Shown here in pieces: positions 18,008 to 28,186 of a DNA stretch of 64,000 bases (positions within the stretch are counted from its first letter, which is position 1; each line of letters starts with the position of its first letter). The position numbers and the translations under genes are program-made. The DNA is taken from the NCBI GenBank assembly GCA_033064195.1, contig JARBJD010000167.1, positions 1-64,000 on the forward strand, read 5' to 3'. A model generated the notes under the pieces. It had not been told where the DNA came from. It was given only the letters and a program-made list of their open reading frames with translations, and searched no databases. The stretch comes from Blattamonas nauphoetae (lineage: Eukaryota > Preaxostyla > Oxymonadida).

Positions 18008-19078
18008 ATGACAGGTTTAGACACTAAGCAATCCTCATCCACTGATTCTCTTAGCTCTAGTATCTCTTCACACTGCTTACCACATTCTCCAGATTGCTTA
18101 CCGTTCTTGAAATGGAGCTACAGTTGGAAAGAATCTGAATCCGAAAAGGCCGTTATCTTTCTGTCTATCGTTGCCACTGTGAATATCCAGTCTGCATTGG
18201 ATGTCTCTCTGGAAGCAAAGGCCGTGAAATTTCTCGAATCTGTGTATTTTTTTGATGACAGCTCAGTCGATGCTTTTCTCAGTAAATTTGGACAGCCCTG
18301 TGATGAATCTTCGACAGTTTTCGTACAGTCAATTATGGTGCTCATTTCTTCGGCGAATCATGTCATTTCCACCGCAGCAACGAAGATCCTCGATCTTTTG
18401 ATCTGGAAATGTTCAACGAAAGTCCGATATGCCCTCGTCAAAGCTGATCTGATCCCTCAAATCATAACCATTCTCAATCCACTATCTCTCTCTTTTGAAG
18501 AAGTGAAGTCTACGCACAACAACATCATGACAAGAATCCGTTCATGTCTCTTGCTCGCAACTCCGAATGGTCTCGCCTCCCTCGAAATTACAGATGACGA
18601 TGGGCTACAAGCTGTTCACGAGACAATTTTAGAGCAAATTGTTGTCCCTTCGGAGAAGTATATCTGCCATTTGTGCGTGAACCGATTTTCGATCGTCGAT
18701 CGAGACCTGTATTCGGGATTCATTCTTTTTCTTACTCACCTCCTCGAAATATCTCCTTCTTATCAACCAACGATGGATTTCGTACTGAATATGCCAATCG
18801 TTCTCACGATACCAAGCAGCCTGACATTCTTCCAAAATGAGAACACAATCTGGCTTTTTCTGAATGAAATGAACGATACCCAGCGGAACTGGAACGAAAA
18901 AGGGGGACCTCAACAACAGATGTGGAAGACAGTGCATCGAATGTTGCGAATGGAGGGCATCGAAGATGTGATTGAAGAAAAGCTGCAAAACGACAAAAGC
19001 GATCACGGGGGAAGATACATTGTTGACGAATTGATTGAATGGATCAACCAGCTGGGCATGAACCTTCGGGGTCGTTGA
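18008..19078 (+). CDS. 357-aa family member 4
   Basis: 356 residues from ATG 18008. Family blocks: PDCLPFLKWSYSW, VIFLSIVATVNIQSALDVSL, EAKAVKFLESVYFFDDS, QSIMVLISSANHVISTAA, ALVKADLIPQIITILNPLSL, LQAVHETILEQIVVPSEKYI, YQPTMDFVLNMPIVLTIPSS, MWKTVHRMLRMEGIEDVIEE, GMNLRGR. It ends in TGA, with a TAG two codons on; most relatives end in TAG. Intact and single exon. Residue positions align with the other members without internal gaps. Confidence 0.85.
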   Translation: MTGLDTKQSSSTDSLSSSISSHCLPHSPDCLPFLKWSYSWKESESEKAVIFLSIVATVNIQSALDVSLEAKAVKFLESVYFFDDSSVDAFLSKFGQPCDESSTVFVQSIMVLISSANHVISTAATKILDLLIWKCSTKVRYALVKADLIPQIITILNPLSLSFEEVKSTHNNIMTRIRSCLLLATPNGLASLEITDDDGLQAVHETILEQIVVPSEKYICHLCVNRFSIVDRDLYSGFILFLTHLLEISPSYQPTMDFVLNMPIVLTIPSSLTFFQNENTIWLFLNEMNDTQRNWNEKGGPQQQMWKTVHRMLRMEGIEDVIEEKLQNDKSDHGGRYIVDELIEWINQLGMNLRGR

Positions 19079-20550
19079 TAGAAACAGACCCGCACCAGCG
19101 AACCTTTCGGCGTGTTTCTGGCTTCATTTGGACGACCAGCACTGTTTGTAAGCTTTTTGTCGACTCTGACGTCACCTCATTGTTTGGTTTGCCGGAACGA
19201 TTGGGATTCTCTCGCCATCCATCCATCGCCCACACCCTCCTTCTGCTCCGCCGCCTCAGACGCAGTGCTCCAAAATGGAAGACAATGCGTTGATCGATGG
19301 CTTGTGTCGATTGGAAGGAGCTTTGTTTGTCGCCATCTGCATTCTCATCGCCATGTCACTTTTTTATACATGATCATCTTGGTCTTGGTTGAGATTTCAT
19401 GTCCAAACTTAGCTGCCTCTCCCTCACCACCCACACCCTCCCACTCCCCTCTGCCTCTCCCTCACCACCCACACCCTCCCAATCCCCTCCTGCCTCTCCC
19501 CCACCCTCCCCTCCCTCTCCCCTCACCACCCACACCTCCATCCCTTCTGCCTCTCCCTCACCACCCACTCCCTCCCACTTCCCCTCTGACCTTCCGACTT
19601 CACCATCCACCCTCCCACTCCCCTCTGCCTCCTCACCACCACCCCTCCACTCCAGCCTCACCCACACCCTCCCACTTCCCACCTCACCCCACTTCCCACT
19701 TTATCCACCTTCCCACCCCTCCCTCCTCACTCCTCTTCCTCTTTTTTTTTACTCCACCCTCTGCCTCCCTCACCACCCACACCCTCCCACTCCCTCTGCC
19801 TCTCCCCTCCACTTCCTCCACCCACACCTCCCACTCTGCCTCTTCACCACCCTCCCACTCCCCTCCCTTCACCCACACCACTCCCTCTGCCTCCCCTCAC
19901 CACCCACACCCTCCCACTCCCCTCTGCCTCTCTTTCACCTCTCTCGGTGTGGCGCGTGTTGGTGGCTGTTCCTTCGAAAAACGAGCAATCCTCTCCTTAA
20001 CTGTCGTTCTCTTTCATTCTCGTTGACTCCTCATCGAGTTTTTTGCCTTTCCCTCAACTCTTCTGACCTCACCCAGGATTCCACTCCAAACTGGACGGCA
20101 AGTGAAACAAAAACGAGAAATGGGATCGAAAACGAGAAGAAGAGTGGAACCGGAAGAACGAGGAAAAGTATGAATAACGCAGCGATGGCAAGAAAGAAAA
20201 GGACATCGTCGACGAATCGAGCGAGCAAGAGACGAAAAAGTGGAAGAGTGAGATGAAGAAAGAAGCGAAGAAAGGCAGACGCTTGAAGAGCGAGGCTCCG
20301 GAATTCGAGCTGGAAGCTGGACAGGACGTTCCTGGTTCGAGAAGGAAGAGGAAGATATGAGAATTCGAGAGGGAGTGTGGAACGAGGAGGTGGAGGACCT
20401 TCGTTGGAAAGAGCGTCATTTGTGAGAAGAATGCGTGTGCTCGTTGATCACACAACTTATGGCATCTCAATCTTCGTTGGCTGCTTTAAGTTCTTCGTTT
20501 TGGGTGTTTCTTTCTTCTCATTCTCTTTCTTTCTTTCACCAATTGTCTTG
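19079..20550. other. Spacer between members 4 and 5
   Basis: Holds the family 3' flank (19080-19160), a C-rich 38-bp minisatellite (about 19420-19955) and a K/E-rich coiled-coil relic at about 20090-20300 with no intact frame. No intact gene. Confidence 0.4.
19420..19955. repeat. 38-bp minisatellite, degenerate array
   Basis: Imperfect tandem copies of a 38-bp unit containing CCACACCCTCCCACTCCCCT and CTGCCTCTCCCTCA. Same family as the arrays at 35888-36600 and 39886-40034, in the opposite orientation. Long frames across it (HPHPPTPLCLSL-type repeats) are a by-product of the composition. Confidence 0.85.
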
Positions 20551-20562
20551 ACCCATAACGAT
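20551..20562 (+). promoter_or_regulatory. ACCCATAACGAT box, 36 nt before ATG (member 5)
   Basis: One mismatch to the consensus; first base 36 nt before the ATG at 20587. Kept although the gene itself is destroyed. Confidence 0.6.
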
Positions 20563-21168
20563 AATGTTGTGGCCAAATCAGACGGAATGGGCCAGATAAA
20601 TAAGAGAAGAGACACCTCCTCAAGTACTGTCCACTCTGATTTGTCCTGCCCTCAATTTCCATTATCAATGGATTGCTCACCGTTCCTGAATTGACCCTCG
20701 TCCAAGCTGATCTGATCCCTCGACTCATCAACAGTCTCAATCCACAGTCTCTTTCATTCGACGAAGCAGGTGATATCCACATACACCTCCTGAAGAGCAT
20801 CCGTTCATGTCTCAATCTCTCAACTCGGGATTGTCTCACACGACTCGGAATTGAAGATGACGATGACAAAAAAGATGTTTATGAGACGGTTTTACAGCAC
20901 GGTGTTGTCCCTTCGGAGAAGTATATCTGCCATTTGTGCACAAACCGATTCTCCATCGTTGATGATGAGAAGTCAGAAGAATTCATGATACTCCTCACCA
21001 ACATCATCCGAATATCTACTTCGTATCAACCGACAATGGATTTCGTCCTGAATATGCCCATATTTGCCACGATCTCGAGTTGTCTCACATTCTTCGAAGA
21101 TGATCGCACAATCTCCAATTTTCTCTCTTCAATGGTTGATATTCAGCGGAACTGGAACAACACAAGGG

Positions 21169-22014
21169 TAGTCACCTGAAAACCCGGTAGGAAATAACAA
21201 ATCGGTAGTTTTTTTTGGGGTCCCAAAAGCGTAGAGTAACACTGGATTTCTGATTTTTTCGACAATTTTTCAATCTAAATGACATTTTTATGAATAAATG
21301 AAGTGTCCTAGGTGGTTCAGAACAAATAGTTTTGATTACCCAGCATGATTGTCTCATGGACTTGAAAAGTTGATCTCGTTGTATCTTCATAACCAGACAA
21401 AATTTTGACCTGAAATTTTCGCGAAAATGAATGTTTTGAGAAATGTAAACTTTTGATATTTCAACTTTTTTTCTTCGACGATCACAAAATCATGGTTTTT
21501 CATCGGTTTTCAAGGAATTTTCAGAGAGTCTTCGAACTTGTCACTCACCATTCACCTTGTATGCAAAATTGACCAGTTTGATTCGATTGTGACAGTGTTG
21601 ACATCATTTTGATGAATTTTGAAAACGGGATTCCCATCTGATGCACGGTGAGAAGTCAATTTCAGACACCCGTTAAAAGTGGATTTCACATTCTCTCGAG
21701 GGGATAAATTTTTGAAAAGTTGAAATATCAAAGTTTACATTTCTCAAAACATTCACTTTCGCGAAAATTTCAGGTCAAAATTTTGTCTGGTTATGAAGAT
21801 ACAACGAGATCAACTTTTCAAGTCCATGAGACAATCATGCTGGGTAATCAAAACTATTTGTTCTGAACCACCTAGGACACTTCATTTATTCATAAAAATG
21901 TCATTTAGATTGAAAAATTGTCGAAAAAATCAGAAATCCAGTGTTACTCTACGCTTTTGGGACCCCAAAAAAAACTACCGATTTGTTATTTACTACCGGG
22001 TTTTCAGGTGACTA
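21169..22014. mobile_element. 846-bp MITE with about 300-bp inverted repeats (TAGTCACC family), copy 1
   Basis: Starts TAGTCACCTGAAAACCCGG and ends in its complement. The two arms (21169-21470 and 21715-22014) are nearly perfect inverted repeats, and a central part of about 240 bp is unique. No protein is encoded. It lies in family member 5 between RNWNNTRG and NVREMW. Flanks GGG/GGG suggest a 2-bp (GG) duplication; a TA-type site cannot be excluded because both ends read TA outermost. A second copy is at 25959-26807. Non-autonomous. Confidence 0.85.
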
Positions 22015-22113
22015 GGGAAATGTGCGAGAGATGTGGAAGAAAGTTCATCGAATGTTGAGAATGGAGGGTATCGAAGATGTGATTGAGGAAAAGCTGCGAA
22101 CCAACAAAGACGG

Positions 22114-25100
22114 TAGGGATGTGCAGTTGTCCGGTCCAAGCTAGGCGCTGTCCAAGGTTGGACAGCGCCTAATTAGGAAGTCGTAACTCGTAAGTTTTGA
22201 AAATGGGGAGGATCGAAACGATATGTTGAAATGACAATGAAACGAATGAGTACAGCGAGTAACTACTCATTTTCGGACTTGTTGGCGGTTCTGTCGGATC
22301 AGAGTGAGCCCATCTTCTGCAGCTCCCCCTTCTTGTCCATCTCTCGCCGATCGAGGATATCAACACGAGGAAACAAGAGTATTTGCCCCTCTCTCTGTCA
22401 CATATCTCCAACACCCCGTCTCATCGAATCTGGGTCGCTTCACGCAACCGATGACACTGTGGATATTCACCAGACACTTCATAAGGCGTCCAAACATCTT
22501 GATTGGACCAATGAAGGGATCGGATACGTCCTCGTTAATGATGTTTTTGGTCAGGTTGTTGAGTTGCATTGTCTTTCGTCGGGACAAGGTTGATCGGAAG
22601 GAGGTGCTCGAGTGGTGCGAGATGAGTGATTGTGGTGAACGTGGCACGTTGACAGTGCGTCCTCCATCCGACGGAGTGCAGAGCGTCAGATGAGTCTGCT
22701 TCCAAGTGAGCTCGAATCAGGCGTGCGCGAAGGATGGGATGTGAGAGAGGGATGTACTCGAGCGAGGCGATTGTGTCGGAGTGCCTCTTCTAGCGAGCGA
22801 TGAGTGTCATCTCGTCGCGATCGTCAGCGTCCAAGTTTGGCATCTGCTTCAGGTCGTCCAGCTCGTCTTGATGCGTTTAACTTTCCAACCTCTCCTTCTG
22901 CTTCACTCCTTCTATTCCTCTGCTTCTCCAGAATAAACCGAAATTGGGAGGTTGTGAAGGACAGAGATTCTGACGAGAGGATACGAGCTTGTGATTGGAT
23001 TGAGGACGGGGACATAGCATCCATCTCCCGCTCAACGTCTGTTCTGTCTTTCTTTCATCACTGCACCGTTGTTGAACTTGTACACACGTACCTCTCCGTC
23101 GATCGTTCCGAAATGCAACTTCCGCTGCCGATCTTCGATGACGAGAGCAGTGACAATGTTGCCCATGTCGTACTCTCCGTTCTGCTTGCCTGTGTTGGCG
23201 TCGAAGAGGTGCATGAACGAATTGACGGCCACTGCAACGTGGACGACAGGATGTTGTAGCTGGCTGAGCGGATCGGGCGGCTTTGTTGTTGAGCATCGAT
23301 GCAAAGTGGGACGAGGCGGAGTGGGTGCTAATGTGGCTATTCTGCTGGAGGGACTTGAGCAGCACACCCTTCTTGCTCTGTCAGGTGATCTCGAAGAGGC
23401 GTTGGGCGGAGATGACTTCACCGTACATTGTGGTCTCCTCCTGCCACACAAGATCCTCGATTTCCTCGTCCAGCATCGATCGGTTCCCTCGTCACCCTTT
23501 TCGTGCGAGTGCCCCTCGTGCGATGGAGCACCAGTCATTTTGAGCTTTCCGTGGTTGCCACGCGGCTTGAGACAATCCCCGCTCAGAGCCGATCCGCAGG
23601 ACGTTCTTCTCTTCGAGTACATCGCCTCCATCTTTCCCTCCGTTCTCCTTCTCCTCATCCACGTGACCCAAACTCTCGCTTCTTCTTCTCCTTCTCCATC
23701 TCGGTAGCAAGTTCTTTCGGTTTGGTGTTGTCTTCTTTCTCCTCCTTCACCTCTTCCACCTGCCCCTCCCGCTCCAATGCTTCCTTCGAATAGTAATCAA
23801 AGACCATCCCCTTCTCACCCGCGCTTGTCGTCAGCATGGCTTGCTTTAGTTCAGAAATATCCATCTTGTCGCTTTGCAGGGTCTTCAGCAAGTTGAGTAG
23901 GTAGGACAGCTGAAGTGTTTGAATGGGCATTGTCGCTTCTCTTTCCAGTTTTTTCTCTTCTTGTCGTCTCTCTCGTTCACCTCTTTCTTTTCAGTCGTTT
24001 TCGACTTCCTTGATTTTGATTCCCTTGTTACCTTCAACACGGCCAGGAAAATGTGGGTCCTTCCATCGTCGTCGGAGTATTTTCATTTCTTCAGGATTGT
24101 CTGATGTGGAGAGAGGAAGCAAAACGATGTGTGATGGTACGAATCGAACGATAGCGACAAAAGCGAAGAAAAAAGATAAATGACCATAAAATACCAAACC
24201 AACAATTCTTCGTTCCTCCTTCTCCTTCTGCCATTGCCTTTCAAGCACTTTCATGGCCTGGCCTTCGTCTGTGATGATGACACCATCCCACACGACTTGA
24301 TTCGACTGCTGGAATATTCCTTTGCTCTGCCCTTTGAAGGGATAAACAGTGCAAAGACCAGCCAGGGCGAGAAACGACGAGAGAGGAATGGGAGAAGGAA
24401 GATAGTTGAGGAGATGGTTCAGCTGTGATGGGGTGATTAGAAGACCTGATGTCTGAAAGAATGAACAAATATTTCGATATTGGGATCATGATTATCACGA
24501 AAATGTGGGTACACAAACATGAAGGGTGTTGATGAGAGCTCCTGGCTGAGAGAGTTCAACTTCATCATGTTTATCATATATCTCATAGGTTTGAACGTAT
24601 TACCACGATGAAATCGGTACCCTCCTCCTGTGCATGAATGTGTCGTTTTGGTCTATGGAAACCGCAGAGTTTCGATCGGAGCAATCTCGTCATGATTGAC
24701 TGGTTGGATGGATGAACACATGATGAAGAAAGGGAAAGAGAAATAACTGAAGGGCAAAATCATGGATAAAACAGTTAATTGGTTGAATGATGGACGCAAT
24801 ACCCACAATGATCGAATAGTACTGAATCAACAACGATTGCGCCTCTGAATAGGTTGGACACGTTCTAGCTGACGTCCAATGGTTCGGAAAGAGCTGGAAT
24901 AACAAGGGAGATGAATACTGATGGTGTGAGTTGTCCTTATCTCTTCTCTTTCTGTCCTTAACAGGTTGCGGTTTGATAGTGATATCCATGTCACACTAAT
25001 GAAGAGAATGAGATCGATAACGTGTAAAAAACAATGGAGATACACACTAATGATGAGATTTTTTCAAACATTATTCCTTTATGATGTCATACATTGTGAG

Positions 25101-25624
25101 GAGAAACGGCTTTTGATGGCTGCACCTATTTCCATGAATTAGGATTCACTTGAGACAAGAATGATGTGAAGCAGGACAATAGAATGCTTGAACCGACAAG
25201 TGAATTCAAATTGCGATTTAAGAGGTTCTGAGAGAAAATGGACGACGAAAGCAAATAAAGATGGGGAGGACGATCCTGACATGTCCAGGACTGGACCGTT
25301 TTGTCCGTTTTCAACTGATCGCTATTAACTTGTGAAGAAATTCAGGCGATTTTTTTTTTCAATAAATGAGCGGATGTCCAAGCTCGGACCACCGTGGACA
25401 TTTCAGCAATTTATGGGATTTTGGTCCGAATTCTCTAATACACGTTTTTAATTTTTTAGAAAGACAAAACATGAATAATATCAACATTTTGGTCGATTTA
25501 AAGAAAGAAATTGGATGATTGAACATTGATTTATGCCTGAGGAATCACTTTTTTTCACCTTGGACAAGGTCTCTGTCCGATGTCCGATGAGAACGAGGTT
25601 TTGTCCGTCCGTTGCACATCCTTA
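22114..25624. mobile_element. hAT-type element, 3.5 kb, 8-bp target duplication, in family member 5
   Basis: Flanked by the perfect 8-bp direct repeat AAAGACGG (22106-22113 and 25625-25632). Terminal inverted repeats TAGGGATGTGCA and TAAGGATGTGCA (11 of 12). Short 5'-TAGGG-type TIRs with an 8-bp duplication are the signature of hAT elements. Near both ends there are many copies of GTCC/GGAC motifs (about 22125-22165 and 25275-25612), including a near-perfect hairpin at about 22143-22172 (AGGCGCTGTCCAA and its complement), as expected for hAT subterminal repeats. No hAT transposase or BED/RNase-H motif was found. The inside instead holds minus-strand host-like exon sequence. Non-autonomous, possibly gene-carrying. 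Confidence 0.8.
22360..24436 (-). pseudogene. Host-like, intron-bearing gene sequence inside the hAT-type element (WD-repeat-like part)
   Basis: Minus-strand protein-like pieces in order: about 24436-24204 (LITPSQLNHLLNYLPSP ... GVIITDEGQAMKVLE), a likely intron, 24103-24040 (NPEEMKILRRRWKDPHFPGR), then 23930-23655 (PIQTLQLSYLLNLLKTL ... a K/E-rich tail), then about 23490-23030. The last piece contains HVAVAVNSFMHLFDANTGKQ followed by ALVIEDRQRKLHFGTIDGEV and RVYKFNNG, two strands in the style of WD/beta-propeller blades. Frames change and stops appear between pieces (for example a TGA just before KGVLLKSL), so this is not an intact gene. Read as one or more captured host genes in decay. The identity of the parent gene was not recognised. 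Confidence 0.4.
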
Positions 25625-25958
25625 AAAGACGGATCATTCAGCAAATATATTGTTGACAAGTCGATCAGATGGAACAACATGTTGGGCATGAACGCTCCGC
25701 AGCGTCGATAGAAGCAAACCAGAAACAGCGAAGAACCAACCAAGATCACACACAAACTGTGTTTGTTGCCCAAAAGAAGCCAGAAACAGTTCGAATTGTT
25801 GGAAGTTTGGGAAAACAGATTCCGAACCACGACAGCCTGAAAGGAATGATGGACATTGTTATCGTCTCGTTTCTCCCTTTTGTTTGCAGTTTTCTCTCTT
25901 AATTCCTTTGTCAATTTGTTTTGAAAAGTCAAACTGAACAAAAATTTGCACTATAGGA

Positions 25959-26807
25959 TAGTCACCCAACAATCCGGGAGTAAATAACTATGCGGGAGTT
26001 TTTTTATGTGTCTCAAAAGTTGGGAGTAACCTTGGATTTTTAATTTTTTCGACAATTTTTCACTAGAAATAACATATTTATGAATAAATGAAGTGTCCTA
26101 GGTGGTTCAGAACAAATAGTTTTGATTACCCAGCACATATTTCTCATGACCTTGAAAAGTTGATCTCGTTGTATCTCCATAACCAGACAAAATTTTGACA
26201 TGAAATTTTCGCGAAAATGAATGATTTGAGAAAAATAAACTTTTGATATTTTAACTTTTTAATTTTTTTCCCCACCTCTCGAGAAAGAATGTGTTGATTT
26301 TGACATCATCCCAAAATTGCTCTCTCGCTATGCATCAGAAGGGAATTTCGTTTTCAAAATTCCTACAAATGATGTCAACTCTGTCCTAATCGAGTTCAAA
26401 TGATCAATTTTGCATGAAAGGCGAATCGTGAGTGACAAATCCGAAGACTCTTGGAGCATTCCTTGAAAAATGATGAAAAACCTTGATTTTGGTGCCTTCG
26501 AAAAAAAAAGTTTGAAATGTCAAAAGTTTATTTTTCTCAAATCATTCATTTTCGCGAAAATTTCATGTCAAAATTTTGTCTGGTTATGGAGATACAACGA
26601 GATCAACTTTTCAAGGTCATGAGAAATATGTGCTGGATAATCAAAACTATTTGTTCTGAACCACCTAGGACACTTCATTTATTCATAAATATGTTATTTC
26701 TAGTGAAAAATTGTCGAAAAAATTAAAAATCCAAGGTTACTCCCAACTTTTGAGACACATAAAAAAACTCCCGCATAGTTATTTACTCCCGGATTGTTGG
26801 GTGACTA
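25959..26807. mobile_element. 849-bp MITE (TAGTCACC family), copy 2
   Basis: Starts TAGTCACCCAACAATCCGGG and ends in its complement. The arms of about 300 bp share with copy 1 the stretch GTGTCCTAGGTGGTTCAG and the motif TTTTCGCGAAAATT, and its central part matches that of copy 1 in reverse orientation. Flanks GA/GA would give a 2-bp duplication. It sits in the spacer between member 5 and the next gene. Non-coding. Confidence 0.85.
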
Positions 26808-26953
26808 GAAAACTTCCGTGTCTGGTTGAAGAAATTGGATATTTCCTACACAATCGGCTATTGTGAAGGTCAATGAGACCGGCTGAGAGTTTCCTACAAA
26901 TGATAAGAGGTTTTCAATCATCGATTTGGCGCGTGATGTCTTGGTGTTCGAGA

Positions 26954-28030
26954 TCATTCATGGATCTCCATCTCCCCCAAATACGGAACATTCCCGTCAA
27001 TCAGATCAATCAACTGGATTCCCAGAAAGATATTATGGCGTCTGTCGTTAAACAAGACGCTGTGTTGGAAGGGCAGCTCGATCTCGTCTGAAATCCCCTC
27101 CTCGCGCAGTTTGGCCATAATTTGTTGTCCTCGCTTCTGAACAGCTGGACCTTCCTTCCGCCATGCACGTAGTCCTTTCTTCAGACTCCGAAGAAGATAG
27201 ATGCTCAGCGTGTTTGTTTTGAAGAACTGGAGGCTGTCAGTGTAGCCCAAAGCAAACGAAGAAGACAATACGAACTGAGTTATCTCTTCCAAGAATGGCG
27301 AGCGTTGAATAATCGCAGCAAAAAGCCATGAAAAATCCCAAGAATACTCGGAATCTTCGATTCGGCGTCGGTTCCTGGATATGAACTCTAGAAATGGTTT
27401 TATGGGTTGGAAAAACTTGTCTCTGAAGGTTTGGTGGACGATGGTCATGGAAAGGCGTTTGTTTTTGCAGATTTCTCGAGCTGACGATGGATCTGCACAT
27501 GAAATGACCCGGTTCATGATCTTCATCAGAGACAAACTGGGTTTGACGAAGAGGTGCATTTCATGTGTATAGAATGTGTTTGGGAGGAGAGCGAAGAAGC
27601 CTGTCTGGAGAAAGTGATAAAGTGTTGGAGGATCTGCAATTCGGAAAACTCTCAAAAGAAGCCACAATGCAGACTTGACAAGCTTCTCGTTGCTTGAGGT
27701 GAGGAGCGAAACAATTGACTCAGTAAAACCAGAACAAGAGTCATCGCGTGTTGGTACAAGCTCGAAAAGAAGGCGATGGGTCCAGGCGGTCCTACCGATA
27801 TTGTCCGCTATTTTCTGCAAAATGGTGCATGTTTGTTTGACTGTTTCGGAATCCATAATGTTTCCTTCTGCAACGAAGTCAACAAGTGACTGGTACAGCA
27901 GGGATGCCAGTTCGATTGTTTCGATCGTGTTGGGTTCAATTTTCATAAACAACGGAGTTGTATCACCGTGTGCATTTCGGTCGTGGGGTAAGATGTAAAA
28001 GTGTTGGATTGAGGATGAAATGTGCCCCAT
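26954..28030 (-). CDS. Divergent relative of the 357-aa family
   Basis: 358 residues from the ATG at 28030; the frame is open to 28072 without a better ATG. Length and block order match the family although identity is low: SLVDFVAEGNIMDSE replaces the SLVATVK block, ESIVSLLTSSNEKLVKSALW replaces FVQSIVVLVSS...ITTA, TFRDKFFQPIKPFLEFISR replaces VVVPSEKYI..LC, FLEEITQFVLSS replaces YQPTMDFVLNM, and the KKGLRAWRKEGPAVQKRG and LREEGISDEIE stretch replaces RNWN...RMLRMEGIEDVIEE. No ACCCATAACGAG box is found 36 nt upstream, so regulation may differ. Function unknown; helical repeat fold inferred. Confidence 0.75.
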   Translation of the reverse strand: MGHISSSIQHFYILPHDRNAHGDTTPLFMKIEPNTIETIELASLLYQSLVDFVAEGNIMDSETVKQTCTILQKIADNIGRTAWTHRLLFELVPTRDDSCSGFTESIVSLLTSSNEKLVKSALWLLLRVFRIADPPTLYHFLQTGFFALLPNTFYTHEMHLFVKPSLSLMKIMNRVISCADPSSAREICKNKRLSMTIVHQTFRDKFFQPIKPFLEFISRNRRRIEDSEYSWDFSWLFAAIIQRSPFLEEITQFVLSSSFALGYTDSLQFFKTNTLSIYLLRSLKKGLRAWRKEGPAVQKRGQQIMAKLREEGISDEIELPFQHSVLFNDRRHNIFLGIQLIDLIDGNVPYLGEMEIHE

Positions 28031-28186
28031 TGAGCTCTGAAGCTGGTGATCGATGACTGATCCAAACCACAAGAATATCTCGTTTTTCGAGGATCATGAT
28101 CGAGTCCTTCAACAAAGAATGTGCAGTTCAATACGAGTAACAGTGGAGATCAGACAAAATTAACAATGGACAACATAAATGAACGA

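Larger units (their letters stand above)
20587..25711 (+). pseudogene. 357-aa family member 5, split by a deletion, a MITE and an hAT-type element
   Basis: Pieces in order: ATG 20587 to CSPFLN (about 20693); then directly LTLVQADLIPRLINSLN, so about 100 residues of the N-terminal half are deleted with a frame change; then an open frame through YETVLQHGVVPSEKYI and YQPTMDFVLNMPIFAT to RNWNNTRG (21168). An 846-bp MITE follows (21169-22014). The family continues as NVREMWKKVHRMLRMEG to EEKLRTNKDG (22015-22113). A 3.5-kb element follows (22114-25624), and the last piece SFSKYIVDKSIRWNN to GMNAPQRR ends in TAG at 25709-25711. Both insertions sit at places where the family reading resumes. Dead gene; useful as a dated trap for transposons. 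Confidence 0.85.

Noticed and set aside
21169-22014. The MITE as an intron of family member 5
   Set aside because: It lacks GT-AG borders, is palindromic, occurs elsewhere outside genes, and no other member has an intron at this place.
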